Source: Sphingomonas pruni NBRC 15498 (GTDB taxonomy: Bacteria > Pseudomonadota > Alphaproteobacteria > Sphingomonadales > Sphingomonadaceae). Taken from it: a stretch of DNA of 64,000 bases. The stretch lies in assembly GCF_001598455.1 (NCBI RefSeq), contig NZ_BCYZ01000015.1, positions 1-64,000 of the forward strand, given 5' to 3'. Positions within the stretch are counted from its first letter, which is position 1, and every line of letters begins with the position of its first letter. Under the pieces are notes generated by a model. That model did no database searches. It saw nothing but the letters and a program-made list of their open reading frames with translations, and had not been told where the DNA came from. Of the stretch, positions 48,475-58,108 are shown piece after piece. The position numbers were made by a program, and so were the translations under genes.

Positions 48475-50391
48475 CTATGGGCGCGCGATAAACCCGCTTA
48501 TGCCAGCGATCGCGAGCTTCGCTGCCGGCACGGCGGCTTCGGCAAAAGTCAGCCGCAGATAGCGGGCGCGGCGCATTTTCGCGAAGGCGATGCGCTGCGT
48601 GGACAGGGCATAGGCGATATTGGCGAATTCGCCCGCCGCCGCTGGTTGCCAATTGGTATTATCGAGGCTCGTCTCGGCGATATAGCCTTTTGGGGGTGCC
48701 GCGTCGGTCATCACCTGACGCGAGGGCGTGAGGCTGAATCCCGCAAGATTAGTGTCCGCGCCCAGATCGACCGTCACTTGCACGGGCGCGCCGGGCGTCG
48801 GCCGTGGTTGCACCCAGATCGTCGCCGCGTCGTTGTCGAGCAATCGCTCGGCGCCGGGCGCGCTGGCCGACACCACCTTCCATTTGGTCACATCGAGCAC
48901 ATTAGGGTCGCTCGACACGATGGCCGGCACCGGCACCGGCGCGACCGCACGGAACAGCGCAAACTCGCTGATCGCCGGACAGACTGGCGCGTCCAGCACG
49001 CGCAGCCGTACGCGGCGCGGCGCGATCGGCGCGTCGAGCCGGATGACACGCTGCGCCGAGATGCAGTCGTGCTGGGCCAGCGTGCGCCAGGTGCCGTCGA
49101 TCTCCGCATCGATCGCGAAGCGGGTCACCCGCACCCCGAGCGGCAGATATTCGCGTAGGCGAATCACATCGAAGCGCGTCCCCGGCTTGAGGTCCAGCGT
49201 CAGCACCGGGCGGACCACGCCGTCGGGACTTGCCCAATAGGTCTCGCGATCGCCGTCGAGCACGCGCGCCGGATCGAAGCCGGGCCCACGGCTGTGGCTG
49301 GCATGCGCGATCGCATCGCGCGCCAGATCGCGAGCAAAAGTGGCACGGATCGCGTCGCCGAACGATTTGAGGATTCGCACGTCCTGGTCGGGGATCCGCC
49401 CGCGGCGATCAGGCGGGATATTGAGGTTGAGATTGGTGCCCCGACCCACCGACTCGTCGTAGAGCCGGATCAGCCGCTCGGGGCTTTTGACCTTGGAATC
49501 CTCGTCGGCATGATAGAACCAGCCCGGACGGATCGACACGTCGGTCTCCGCGGGCCACCAGAGCGCGCCGCCGCGGACCCCGGCATTGCCGTTCTTCTGG
49601 TCATAGGGCTCGTTGGGCATGGTCGGCCAGCAAGGGTCGCCGGCGACGCCGTCTTCGTTGCCCACCCAGCGGATATCGGCACCCAGCGGATCGAACGTGC
49701 ACGCATCCGGCTGGAGCTTGTGGACCAGGGCGACGATCGACGGCCAGTCGTAATAGCGCGGTGCGTCGATCTTCCGCGTTTCGCGCGCGCCGCCATAATA
49801 GCCGTCGCCGCCATTGGCGCCATCGAACCACACTTCGAACAGAGTGCCGTAGCGGGTGCATAATTCGGTCAGCTGGGCGCGATAATAGTCGACATAAGCG
49901 GGGCGGCCATAATCGGCGTGGTTGCGATCCCAGGGCGAGAGATAGAGGCCGAACGGCAGCTTCGCGCGGCGGCAGGCATCGGCCATCTCGCGCACGATGT
50001 CGCCCTGGCCGGCCTTGTAGGGACTGTTGCGGATGCAATGCTCGGTGAGCCTGGTCGGCCATAGGCAGAAGCCGTCATGATGCTTGGCGGTGAGGATCAG
50101 CCCCTTCAGGCCGCCCGCCTTGGCCGCTGCAACGATCTGGTCGGCGTCGAAGTCGCTCGGATCGAAGAGCTTGGGATCCTCGTCGCCATAACCCCATTCC
50201 TTGTCGGTAAAAGTGTTGATGGAGAAATGGACGAAGGCATATTGCTCGCGGCCATGCCAGCGCCACTGCCGTGCGCTGGGCACCGCGCCGAATGGCTTGG
50301 GCGCCGCCGACCGGCCGCCGGCCGTCGCCGGAAGCGCGGGCGTAGCGGCGAGCGCGACGCTCGCGCCGACGAAGCTACGACGATCGATCAT
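48475..50391 (-). CDS. GH29 alpha-L-fucosidase with discoidin-type C-terminal domains
   Basis: This 638-residue secreted fucosidase has a twin-arginine signal (DRRSFVGASVALAATPALPATA). The GH29 catalytic barrel shows YAFVHFSINTFTDKEWG, LILTAKHHDGFCLWPT and the nucleophile Asp190 in VWFDGANGG. The last 250 residues look like two coagulation-factor-5/8 (CBM32-like) domains (GFDPARVLDGDRETYWASP; LLDNDAATIWVQP) that may bind sugars. GH29 enzymes with extra discoidin domains often act on branched (Lewis-type) or core fucose linkages. The start overlaps the GH3 stop by four bases; it is the last gene of the glycosidase operon. Confidence 0.94.
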   Translation of the reverse strand: MIDRRSFVGASVALAATPALPATAGGRSAAPKPFGAVPSARQWRWHGREQYAFVHFSINTFTDKEWGYGDEDPKLFDPSDFDADQIVAAAKAGGLKGLILTAKHHDGFCLWPTRLTEHCIRNSPYKAGQGDIVREMADACRRAKLPFGLYLSPWDRNHADYGRPAYVDYYRAQLTELCTRYGTLFEVWFDGANGGDGYYGGARETRKIDAPRYYDWPSIVALVHKLQPDACTFDPLGADIRWVGNEDGVAGDPCWPTMPNEPYDQKNGNAGVRGGALWWPAETDVSIRPGWFYHADEDSKVKSPERLIRLYDESVGRGTNLNLNIPPDRRGRIPDQDVRILKSFGDAIRATFARDLARDAIAHASHSRGPGFDPARVLDGDRETYWASPDGVVRPVLTLDLKPGTRFDVIRLREYLPLGVRVTRFAIDAEIDGTWRTLAQHDCISAQRVIRLDAPIAPRRVRLRVLDAPVCPAISEFALFRAVAPVPVPAIVSSDPNVLDVTKWKVVSASAPGAERLLDNDAATIWVQPRPTPGAPVQVTVDLGADTNLAGFSLTPSRQVMTDAAPPKGYIAETSLDNTNWQPAAAGEFANIAYALSTQRIAFAKMRRARYLRLTFAEAAVPAAKLAIAGISGFIARP

Positions 50392-52952
50392 TTCGGCAGC
50401 ACCTGCGCCTCTCCGCTCAGCGTGAAATCGACCCATTGGCCGGGCGCCGTGCCCGGCTGGCCGCCACCCACCCACAGCCGATAGCTACCCGGGAGCACGC
50501 GGCGCGTACCGTCGCGCGCGACGGTGCTGATGCTGCGCGGATCGAGGTTGAAGCGTAGCTTCTGCGCCTTGCCGGGGGCCAGCGCCACGCGGCGGAACGC
50601 GACCAATTGGCGCTGGAGCACGGGCGCCGTGAACGTCGCGCCCTTTTCCATTGGCGGCACGAGATAGGCCTGCACGACCTCCTCGCCTGCCCGCGCACCG
50701 CTGTTGCGCACGGTGACGCGCACATCGACCGGCGCGGCGGTGCCGGCCGCCTTCGCCGCCACCCCCCTATAGCCGAAGCGGGTGTAGCTCAGACCATAAC
50801 CGAACCCCCAGAGCGGTGTACCGGTGAAGAAGCGATAGGTGCGCTCCTTCATCCCGTAATCGACAAACGCGGGCAGGTCCGAGGTCGATTTGTAGAAGGT
50901 TACTGGTAGACGCCCCGACGGGTTGTTCAACCCTGCCAGCGTTTCGGCGAGTGCCGTCCCGCCCGCCTGCCCCGGATACCATGTGGCGAGAATCGCATCA
51001 GCCATCGCCGGATCCACCGCGACCGCGCTGCCGCTGGTCAGCACCAGCACCACCGGCTTGCCGGTGTCGCGCAGCGCCTGGAGCAGCCGCTGCTGCGCCG
51101 TCGGCAAGGCGATATCGGTCCGGTCGCCGCCGACAAAGCCGGGTACGCTCACCGGCAGCGCCTCGCCCTCGAGATCGGGCGAGAGGCCGAGCACCGCGAC
51201 CACAACGTCCGACTCCCGGGCCGCGGCTACAGCCTGGGCGAGCAAAGGCTCGGCCGGCGGGACCCATAGCAACCTGATTCCCTCATCCTCACCATGATGG
51301 TCGAGTTCGAGGCGGAAATCGTGCTGGCGTCCGTCGCTGACAAACGGAAGCTCGACACGTCCCTTGCCGAGCGGCCCTTGGTGGAGCGGCTTGCCATCGA
51401 TCCACAGCCGCACCGCGTCGTGCGTCTTGCAGTCCTTCCAGCATGCCGGAATGTCGATCGCCAGCGTGTAGCGGCCGGATCCCGGCGACACGAGCGCGCC
51501 CGTCCAGCGTACCGAGAACCCCTTGGCGTCGAGCTGGCCGAGCGGCGCGGCGCGCGTATAATTGAAGTCGATCCGCCGGTCCCGGCGCACAGCCACGGGC
51601 GTGCCGGTCACGGTCGCGCTGGCGAAATATTCCGCTTTCAGGCCGGGTTGGCCGTCCGCCATGAAGGCAGTCTCGGGGACCAGCACGGGCGCGCCATCGA
51701 CCAAGGTCGAGCCTTGGGCATAACGCACATTAGCGGCGCCGAACTGGCGGCGGATGCCTTCCAACGGCGTCACCGGATCGACCGCAGTGCCGTGATAATT
51801 GGCTTCCAGGATGTTCAGATCGTCGGCATCGGCACCGATCACCGCGATCCGGCTGCCGGCCGCGAGCGGCAGCCGACCGGCATCGTTCTTGAGCAGCACG
51901 ATCGCCTTGCGCGCGGCCTCCAGCGCCAGCGCCCGATGCGCCGGTGTGCCGACCTCATCCGGCAAGATCCGGTTCCACGGGCTGGCGGCGCCGAACGCAA
52001 TGCCGAGCGCCTTTCGCGCCGAAAGCGCACGAACCAGCGCAGTGTCGATCTCGTCCTCGCTCACCAGCCCGCGTTTTATCGCCTGGGGCAAGGCGGCATA
52101 GGCCGATCCGCAATTGAGGTCGGTGCCGGCCTTGATCGCCGCGGCCGCGGCCGCCGCCGTGTCGAGCCGATAATGATGGAAGAGGGTGATGTTGGCGACG
52201 GCGTCGCAGTCGGAAACCGTGAAGCCCTTGAAGCCCCAGTCGCCGCGCAACCGGTCGATCATCAGCGACGGCTGCGCGCAGACGGGAACGCCATGGATCG
52301 CATTGTACGCGCACATCAGCGACCGTGCCTTGCCCTCGGTCACCGCCAGCCGGAAAGCGGGCAGATAGGTCGATTCCATGTCCTGCGGACTGGGATCGAC
52401 ATCGAAGCTGTCGCGCCCGGCCTCCGGCCCGCTATGCACCACGAAATGCTTGGGCGTGGCGATCACCTTGGGGTGGTCGGGATCGGGACCTTGCAACCCC
52501 TGGATGAACGCGACGCCGAGATGCCCGGTCAGATACGGGTCCTCGCCATAGGTCTCCTGGCCGCGGCCCCAGCGCGGATCGCGGAAGATGTTGATATTGG
52601 GCGACCAGATCGTCAGCCCCTCATAGATCCGCCGATCGGCGCCGATCGGGCGTGCGTTGAACTTGGCGCGCGCCTCGGTCGAGACGACATCGCCGACGCG
52701 CCGCATCAGATCGGTGTCCCAGGTCGCGGCCAGCCCGATCGCCTGGGGGAAGACGGTCGCGTCGCCGTCGCGCGCGAGCCCGTGCAGCCCCTCATTCCAC
52801 CAGTCATAGGCGGGAAGTCCGGCCTCGGGATCGGCCGGCGCCGTATTCTGGAGCTGGGCGGCCTTCTCCTCGACGGTCATCGTCTCGACCGCCTTGGCCA
52901 CCGCATCGGGATCGGGCCCGAGCAAGGCGAGCAGGATCAACGGGATACTCAT
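50388..52952 (-). CDS. GH3 beta-glycosidase with PA14 domain
   Basis: This 854-residue GH3 enzyme has a short hydrophobic N-terminus (MSIPLILLALLG) that may be a signal. The catalytic barrel shows SPNINIFRDPRWGRGQETYGEDP and the nucleophile Asp248 in FTVSDCDA. The second domain contains KNDAGRLPL and, after a PA14 insertion (about residues 430-580; GRYTLAIDIPACW), VVAVLGLSPDLEGEAL. A fibronectin-III-like domain ends the protein (VRNSGARAGEEVVQAYL). This layout occurs in beta-xylosidases and beta-glucosidases; the context suggests a sugar decorating N-glycans, perhaps beta-1,2-xylose (inference). Both ends overlap their neighbours by four bases. Confidence 0.93.
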   Translation of the reverse strand: MSIPLILLALLGPDPDAVAKAVETMTVEEKAAQLQNTAPADPEAGLPAYDWWNEGLHGLARDGDATVFPQAIGLAATWDTDLMRRVGDVVSTEARAKFNARPIGADRRIYEGLTIWSPNINIFRDPRWGRGQETYGEDPYLTGHLGVAFIQGLQGPDPDHPKVIATPKHFVVHSGPEAGRDSFDVDPSPQDMESTYLPAFRLAVTEGKARSLMCAYNAIHGVPVCAQPSLMIDRLRGDWGFKGFTVSDCDAVANITLFHHYRLDTAAAAAAAIKAGTDLNCGSAYAALPQAIKRGLVSEDEIDTALVRALSARKALGIAFGAASPWNRILPDEVGTPAHRALALEAARKAIVLLKNDAGRLPLAAGSRIAVIGADADDLNILEANYHGTAVDPVTPLEGIRRQFGAANVRYAQGSTLVDGAPVLVPETAFMADGQPGLKAEYFASATVTGTPVAVRRDRRIDFNYTRAAPLGQLDAKGFSVRWTGALVSPGSGRYTLAIDIPACWKDCKTHDAVRLWIDGKPLHQGPLGKGRVELPFVSDGRQHDFRLELDHHGEDEGIRLLWVPPAEPLLAQAVAAARESDVVVAVLGLSPDLEGEALPVSVPGFVGGDRTDIALPTAQQRLLQALRDTGKPVVLVLTSGSAVAVDPAMADAILATWYPGQAGGTALAETLAGLNNPSGRLPVTFYKSTSDLPAFVDYGMKERTYRFFTGTPLWGFGYGLSYTRFGYRGVAAKAAGTAAPVDVRVTVRNSGARAGEEVVQAYLVPPMEKGATFTAPVLQRQLVAFRRVALAPGKAQKLRFNLDPRSISTVARDGTRRVLPGSYRLWVGGGQPGTAPGQWVDFTLSGEAQVLPK

Positions 52953-55537
52953 TGCGGCCCCAGCGTGCGCAGGACGAGAGCCTTGCGGAGCGCCGCGGCC
53001 GGCGCGTCCGACACCACGTCGATGGTCACGCTCTCGCCGGGAAGCAGGTCGAAGCCGTCGTCGCTCGGCTGCGCGGCGAGGTCGCCGAAGTCGAGCATCA
53101 CCGCACGGGCGAGCGCGCCCGCCGTGATCGTCACGCGCTTGCCCTCCCAACGAGTGGTGAGTCCCGGCGCCGGATAGGCCATGTCCTTGGGTTCGGCGCG
53201 CTCGACGACGGCGCGCGAGACAACGCGTCCGTCGACCAGCAACTCGGCGACGGCGAAGCTCGCTCTGGGGTCGACTCCCGCGAACAAATCGGCATCAGCG
53301 ATGCTCGCCGCCTCCTGCGCGCCGAGCGGCGCGAGCGTCACCTTGGCGCCCTTCGCGCCGAGCGGCTTGCCCGCCATGTCGAACGCGCGAACGCGCCATT
53401 CGGCGGCGATCGGCGCGGTCGCGTCGGAGACCAAGGCGATGCGCGTGGCGCCATCCTTATGTTCTGCGACGATCGCCTGCGGCGCGAAGAAGCGCCGCGC
53501 GGCGTACTGGAGCAGCTTCCACTGCCCGTTATAGTCGATGCTCGACCACGAAATCGCCGGCCACGCGTCGTTGAGCTGCCAGTAGAGCGAGCCCAGGGTC
53601 ACCGGACGACACGCGCGGTGGTGCCGTGCAGCCATTTCGATCGCCTGCGCCTGATTGACCTGGGTCAGATAGATCAGGTCGGCGAAGTCGCGGGGCTTGC
53701 GCAGCCGCTGGTCGAGATAGAGCTGAAGCCGCGAATTGCCCTCGCCCGCCAGGAACTTCTGGTGCGCCTTGAGGACCGGGCTGTCGATCGCGAGCGGGCC
53801 CTTGCCCGCGAAGCCGCGGATCGTCGACAGGTCGGGCATCGCCTGGAAACCATATTCGGACATGAAACGCGGACAGGAATCGAGATAGCGCTCGACCGGC
53901 TTCGAGCCCGACCACACGTCCCAGAAATGCCGGTCGCCATCCTTGTCGGTGTCGGTCGGGCCGTCATAATCGGCCGAGGGCGAGCCTGGCCAATAGGGCG
54001 TGCCCGGCGCCCCGGTCAGCACCGCGTCGCGCAGCACGCTATCGAACAGCACCGCCATCCCGGCCCCGATCCGCTCCTGTTCGTCGGCGCCGACGCGCTG
54101 CTTGAAATCCTTGCGATCGGACCAATGCTCCCAGCCCGACAGGACTTCGTTGCCGCCGGACCAGCCGACCAGAGCGGGATGCGGCTGGAGGCGCTCGACC
54201 TGCTCGCCGGCCTCGATCCGCACATTGTCGCGAAACGCCGCGTCGGGCGGCGTCACCGCTCCGCCGAACATGAAGTCCTGCCAGATCATCAGGCCCATTT
54301 CGTCGGCGAGCGAATAGAAAGCGTCGTCGGGATAATAGCCGCCACCCCAGACACGGATCATGTTCATATTGGCGTCGCGCGCGCTCGTGAGAATTTGGCG
54401 CATCTGCGCCGCGGGCACGCGCGCCGGAAAGCTATCGAACGGGACGAGGTTGGCGCCCTTGGCGAAGATCGGCACGCCGTTGATGCGAAAACCGAAACTG
54501 CCGTCCTTGCGGATCAGTTCGGCGGTGCGCAATCCGATCCGTTGGGCGAGGTGATCGCTGGTCTCACCACTGGCGTCGAGAAATGCGTCCACCGCATAAA
54601 GCGGCTGCGCACCATAGCCGACAGGCCACCAACGCTGCGGCTTTGCGACCGTAATCGGGGCGCTGATCCAATTCTCGCCGGCAACCAGGCTAGCCGGGCG
54701 GCTGACCTCGATTTGCTTGCCCTCAGGGCCGGTGACGCGGGCGCGCACGGTTACGTTGGCCGGACCGTCGGCGATGATCCGCCAGCGCGCGACCAGCCGC
54801 GCCTCGGCATCGCCGATCGCTTCCTGGTCGATCCGGAAGCCGTCGATCCGTGCCTCGTCCCACGCTTCGAGCCGTACCGGCCGCCACAGGCCGATCGTCA
54901 CCAGCCGCGGCGCCCAGTCCCAGCTATATTGGTATTTGGGCTTGCGGATATAGGGCGAGGTTTGCTTGCCCTTGGGCTCGTCGCCGAACGCGGAATCATA
55001 TTCGCCCGGCAGCGGATTGGGCGCGGCCAGCACCATCGGCTGGAGCGTCCGGATCGGCGACGCGATGGTGACGATCAGCTCGTTGCGCCCTGGCCTCAGC
55101 GCCGCCTTGGCATCGACGCGCCAGCGCCGGTGCGCATTGTCGGCGGTCAGCAATTTCGTGCCGTTCACCGTCACCGTCGCAAACGTATCGAGGCCGTCGA
55201 ACACCAGGTCGACATGCCCGCGCGCCAGCATCGCCGGAGTCACGTCGATCACGCGCCGGAACTGCCAGCTGGTCAGTCCCGCCCATTGGATCGGCGCTTC
55301 GTTGATCCCCTTGAAAGGATCGGGGACGCGACCAGCAGCGATCAGGTCCTGTTGGACGCTGCCCGGCACCTGGGCGGGGAACCATTGCGCCTCCTTGGGG
55401 TGCGCCTTCACAGCCTGGTCATCGGGAGCGATCCGCACTTCCCACTGGCCGTCTAGCGAGACCGTCTCGCGCGGCGCCGCCCAGGCGGATGCGCTGGCGA
55501 GAAGCGCGGGAAGCAGCGCGAGCAGGCCCAGTCTCAC
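52949..55537 (-). CDS. GH2 beta-mannosidase
   Basis: This 862-residue secreted GH2 enzyme has signal peptide MRLGLLALLPALLASASAWAA. The sugar-binding jelly-roll domain contains WQFRRVIDV and LDTFATVTVNGT, the immunoglobulin-like domain QYSWDWAP, and the barrel RVWGGGYYPDD. The acid/base Glu is in WSGGNEV (near residue 463) and the nucleophile Glu in MSEYGFQ (near 559); these are the features of beta-mannosidases rather than beta-galactosidases. It would remove the single beta-1,4-mannose of the N-glycan core. The start is GTG at 55537, overlapping the hexosaminidase stop; its own stop overlaps the GH3 start. Confidence 0.94.
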   Translation of the reverse strand: MRLGLLALLPALLASASAWAAPRETVSLDGQWEVRIAPDDQAVKAHPKEAQWFPAQVPGSVQQDLIAAGRVPDPFKGINEAPIQWAGLTSWQFRRVIDVTPAMLARGHVDLVFDGLDTFATVTVNGTKLLTADNAHRRWRVDAKAALRPGRNELIVTIASPIRTLQPMVLAAPNPLPGEYDSAFGDEPKGKQTSPYIRKPKYQYSWDWAPRLVTIGLWRPVRLEAWDEARIDGFRIDQEAIGDAEARLVARWRIIADGPANVTVRARVTGPEGKQIEVSRPASLVAGENWISAPITVAKPQRWWPVGYGAQPLYAVDAFLDASGETSDHLAQRIGLRTAELIRKDGSFGFRINGVPIFAKGANLVPFDSFPARVPAAQMRQILTSARDANMNMIRVWGGGYYPDDAFYSLADEMGLMIWQDFMFGGAVTPPDAAFRDNVRIEAGEQVERLQPHPALVGWSGGNEVLSGWEHWSDRKDFKQRVGADEQERIGAGMAVLFDSVLRDAVLTGAPGTPYWPGSPSADYDGPTDTDKDGDRHFWDVWSGSKPVERYLDSCPRFMSEYGFQAMPDLSTIRGFAGKGPLAIDSPVLKAHQKFLAGEGNSRLQLYLDQRLRKPRDFADLIYLTQVNQAQAIEMAARHHRACRPVTLGSLYWQLNDAWPAISWSSIDYNGQWKLLQYAARRFFAPQAIVAEHKDGATRIALVSDATAPIAAEWRVRAFDMAGKPLGAKGAKVTLAPLGAQEAASIADADLFAGVDPRASFAVAELLVDGRVVSRAVVERAEPKDMAYPAPGLTTRWEGKRVTITAGALARAVMLDFGDLAAQPSDDGFDLLPGESVTIDVVSDAPAAALRKALVLRTLGPQ

Positions 55538-57861
55538 TTCACTGCCTCCTTCAGCACCGCGCGTTCGACCGCATAATAGGGCCCGGCAAGCGGTGCGGTG
55601 AACTGGAAGCAGATGTCCTCGTCACCGGCCATGGCCGGTAATGTGCCCGAAAAACTGAACCGTGCGGGGGCCGTTGCGGGATCGGGCAACGGGAAGGTGG
55701 CGAGAACGATCGGCTCGACCGATTTGTCGTTGGCCGCGGCGATGCAGCGTGCCGTCATCACCAGCTCCCCATGGGTCGTGACGCTATAGTGTTCGCGCAG
55801 CGCCCTGGCTTCGTGGGCAAGTCCGTAGTGTCGCGGCAGCCGGGCGACGTCGATCGTGAAGCTCCTCGCGATATCGAGTGGCGCTGCCGGATAGGCGCTG
55901 CACGTGTCGAACAGGTTGACGTTGAACACGGGCGCATTGTCGGTCGCCTCCGAGGTCAACGGGACACGCAGGCCGAAGGCTCCATGCGGACAGGCGACCA
56001 GTTCGGAGCTGGTCCGCGTGAGCAAAGCCGCCCGGCTGGTATCGAAGCTCCGCGGCTCGGCAACGGCATTGCCGGCGGGTCCGAACGCCACGGCGCGGAC
56101 CGTCACCCCGGGCTTGAGATCCAGCGGCGCCTTGTAGGCTGGCGACTTCGGGCCGGGCGCTTTCCCGTCGAGCGTGTAGCGGATCGTGCCATAGGCCGCC
56201 TGGGTGGCGAGCGCGACGCGCACCCGGTTCGCCCGCAACGCGTCGCCGCGTGTGCCCTGAAGCCGATATCCCACCGCGAACGCGCTATCGGCGACCTCCA
56301 TGCCCGAGCGCCGCCAGCGCTGGATCTGCGAATCGAGCCGCGTCAGGAAGCCGGCGAAGTCGCGCTTGTCCTTGCCCGACCAGGTAATCTCGGCGAGCGC
56401 CGCGGCGCGCGGAAAGAGTAGGTGCTGCAACTGGTACGGCGTGACGATGAACTCGCTCCACGCGTTGCCCTGTGCGCCCAATACATGCGTCGCCTTTTCG
56501 GGGTCGATTCCCGCCGGCATCGGCTCATATTTGTAGACATCGGCGAGCGTCTGGATCGACAGCCGTCCAGGAGGCTCGTCACCGCGATCGCTTTGCAGAC
56601 TGTCGAAATACAAGGTCGGCGCCGGGCTCAGCACCACGTCGTGATTTTGATTGGCGGCGTCGACCGCGCCCTTCTCGCCGCGCCAGGACATCACCGAGGC
56701 GGAGGCAGGCAAGCCGCCCTCGAGAATCTCGTCCCAGCCGATCAGGCGCCGGCCCTTGGCGGCCAGATACGTGCCGAACTCGTCGATCAGCCAGCTCTGC
56801 AGCTGATTCTCGTCCTTCAGCCCGAGCGCCTTGATCTGCGCCTGGACTTGCGGCGAGCGTTGCCACTGATCCTTGATCGCCTCGTCGCCGCCGAGATGGA
56901 TATAGGTGCCGGGGAATATTGCGATCAGCTCATCGAGTACCTGCTTGACGAAGGCGACGCCCTGGGGATCGGGGTTGAGCAGATAGGGATTGACCCCCCA
57001 GTCGTGGGACACGCCGGGCCGATCGCCGAACACGCCGAACTGGGGATAGGCAGCGACCAGCGCCTGCGCATGTCCGGGCAGGTCGATCTCCGGGACGATG
57101 GTGATGCCCCGTTCGGCGGCATAGGCGACCAACGCCTTCAATTGTTCCTGGGTGTAGAAACCGCCCACCTTGGCGCCCGGCGCGCTGCCGGTCGAAGGAG
57201 GCGTGCGCCATGCTCCCAGTTCGGTGAGCCTGGGATAGCGTTTCACTTCGAAGCGCCAGCCCTGGTCGTCGGTCAGATGCAGATGCAGCGTGTTGAGTTT
57301 CACCGACGCCATCTGGTCCACGATTGCGTAGATCGCCTCGATCGGCTGATAGTGGCGAGCGACATCGAGCATCAGCCCGCGCCAGCCGAAGCGGGGCGCA
57401 TCCTCGACTGTCACCGCCGGCACTTGGACCGGCTTGCCGAAGCGGCGGTCGGGGCTCAACAGCTGGGCGACGGTCATGGCGCCATAGAGCAATCCGCGGT
57501 CGCCCGACGCGGTGACGCGGATGCCTTGCGCGTCGACCACGAGCCGATAGGCTTCATCGCCGCGGACCGAGGCATCGCGGGCAAACGTGATTGCGCCAGG
57601 GCCTTCGTGCGGCGCCAGAACCATTCCGCGCTCGTTCCTGACATGCGCGGCCAGTACGCGCGCCGCGGCCTTGGCGCCGCTATCGTCCGGGGCGGTACCG
57701 ATCGTCGCACCGTCCGACACGGTGAAGCTGCCCGCGCCACGCACGACCGACTGGGGAAAGGGGATCAGCGGGAGCGGATCGGATGCCTGCGCCAACGCCC
57801 CGGAACTGTAGAGCAACATCGCCCAACCCAGAGTACGCAGCCGCATCCCGGCAATCCGCAT
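55534..57861 (-). CDS. GH20 beta-N-acetylhexosaminidase
   Basis: This is a 775-residue secreted GH20 enzyme with signal peptide MRIAGMRLRTLGWAMLLYSSGALAQ, an N-terminal GH20b domain (30-150) and a catalytic barrel (FGWRGLMLDVARHYQP; LHLHLTDDQGWRFE). The catalytic Asp326-Glu327 pair lies in HLGGDEA and drives substrate-assisted catalysis on terminal GlcNAc/GalNAc. A chitobiase-type C-terminal region follows (ITYTLDGK-like segment GTIRYTLDGKAPG). It is the first gene of the coupled operon hexosaminidase-mannosidase-GH3-fucosidase. The ATG at 57861 follows GGAGAA. Its promoter faces that of the GntR gene. Confidence 0.95.
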   Translation of the reverse strand: MRIAGMRLRTLGWAMLLYSSGALAQASDPLPLIPFPQSVVRGAGSFTVSDGATIGTAPDDSGAKAAARVLAAHVRNERGMVLAPHEGPGAITFARDASVRGDEAYRLVVDAQGIRVTASGDRGLLYGAMTVAQLLSPDRRFGKPVQVPAVTVEDAPRFGWRGLMLDVARHYQPIEAIYAIVDQMASVKLNTLHLHLTDDQGWRFEVKRYPRLTELGAWRTPPSTGSAPGAKVGGFYTQEQLKALVAYAAERGITIVPEIDLPGHAQALVAAYPQFGVFGDRPGVSHDWGVNPYLLNPDPQGVAFVKQVLDELIAIFPGTYIHLGGDEAIKDQWQRSPQVQAQIKALGLKDENQLQSWLIDEFGTYLAAKGRRLIGWDEILEGGLPASASVMSWRGEKGAVDAANQNHDVVLSPAPTLYFDSLQSDRGDEPPGRLSIQTLADVYKYEPMPAGIDPEKATHVLGAQGNAWSEFIVTPYQLQHLLFPRAAALAEITWSGKDKRDFAGFLTRLDSQIQRWRRSGMEVADSAFAVGYRLQGTRGDALRANRVRVALATQAAYGTIRYTLDGKAPGPKSPAYKAPLDLKPGVTVRAVAFGPAGNAVAEPRSFDTSRAALLTRTSSELVACPHGAFGLRVPLTSEATDNAPVFNVNLFDTCSAYPAAPLDIARSFTIDVARLPRHYGLAHEARALREHYSVTTHGELVMTARCIAAANDKSVEPIVLATFPLPDPATAPARFSFSGTLPAMAGDEDICFQFTAPLAGPYYAVERAVLKEAVK

Positions 57862-57900
57862 CTTCTATTCTCCGTCGGCCGAGGCGCCGCCGAACGTGTA

Positions 57901-57914
57901 ACCAATATAGATCC
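57901..57914. promoter_or_regulatory. Candidate operator half 1: direct repeat in divergent promoter region
   Basis: ACCAATATAGATCC is repeated with one change at 58000-58013, 99 bases away. Read towards the hexosaminidase gene it lies between possible -35 (TTGTGC) and -10 (TTACAC) boxes. A candidate binding site for the adjacent GntR-type regulator. Confidence 0.45.
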
Positions 57915-57999
57915 TATGGCACAATAGGGACCGCTACCATTTTCGCCCGTTTTCTGTTGCACACCTGAAACCTCTATCCGGCCGCGCTTGCCGATAGAT

Positions 58000-58013
58000 A
58001 CCAATATAAATCC
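58000..58013. promoter_or_regulatory. Candidate operator half 2: direct repeat in divergent promoter region
   Basis: ACCAATATAAATCC matches the 57901 copy in 13 of 14 bases. It lies downstream of a TTGCCG (57988-57993) that could be the -35 of the GntR gene, so a bound repressor would cover that promoter. No inner dyad symmetry is obvious, which is a weakness of the assignment. Confidence 0.45.
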
Positions 58014-58108
58014 AATGTCCTCCCATTGCTCGAGCGGTCGGGTTGCGATAGCGTCGCCTGAATGCGAGGCAGCGATGGCGACAAGGCGCCTTCCGGGGGG
58101 AGGGATTG

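Noticed and set aside
52952..55456. 834-residue open frame on the plus strand, antisense to the beta-mannosidase
   Set aside because: No domain motifs are seen, and the sense strand encodes an intact GH2 enzyme with catalytic residues and signal peptide.
48308..58005. Shared ATACCAA(T/A) octamers upstream of the TonB receptor and gntR as one regulon motif
   Set aside because: An 8-mer is expected about twice by chance in 64 kb on both strands, one more copy occurs near 24798 in an unrelated promoter, and the copy at 48308 coincides with a predicted -35 box.
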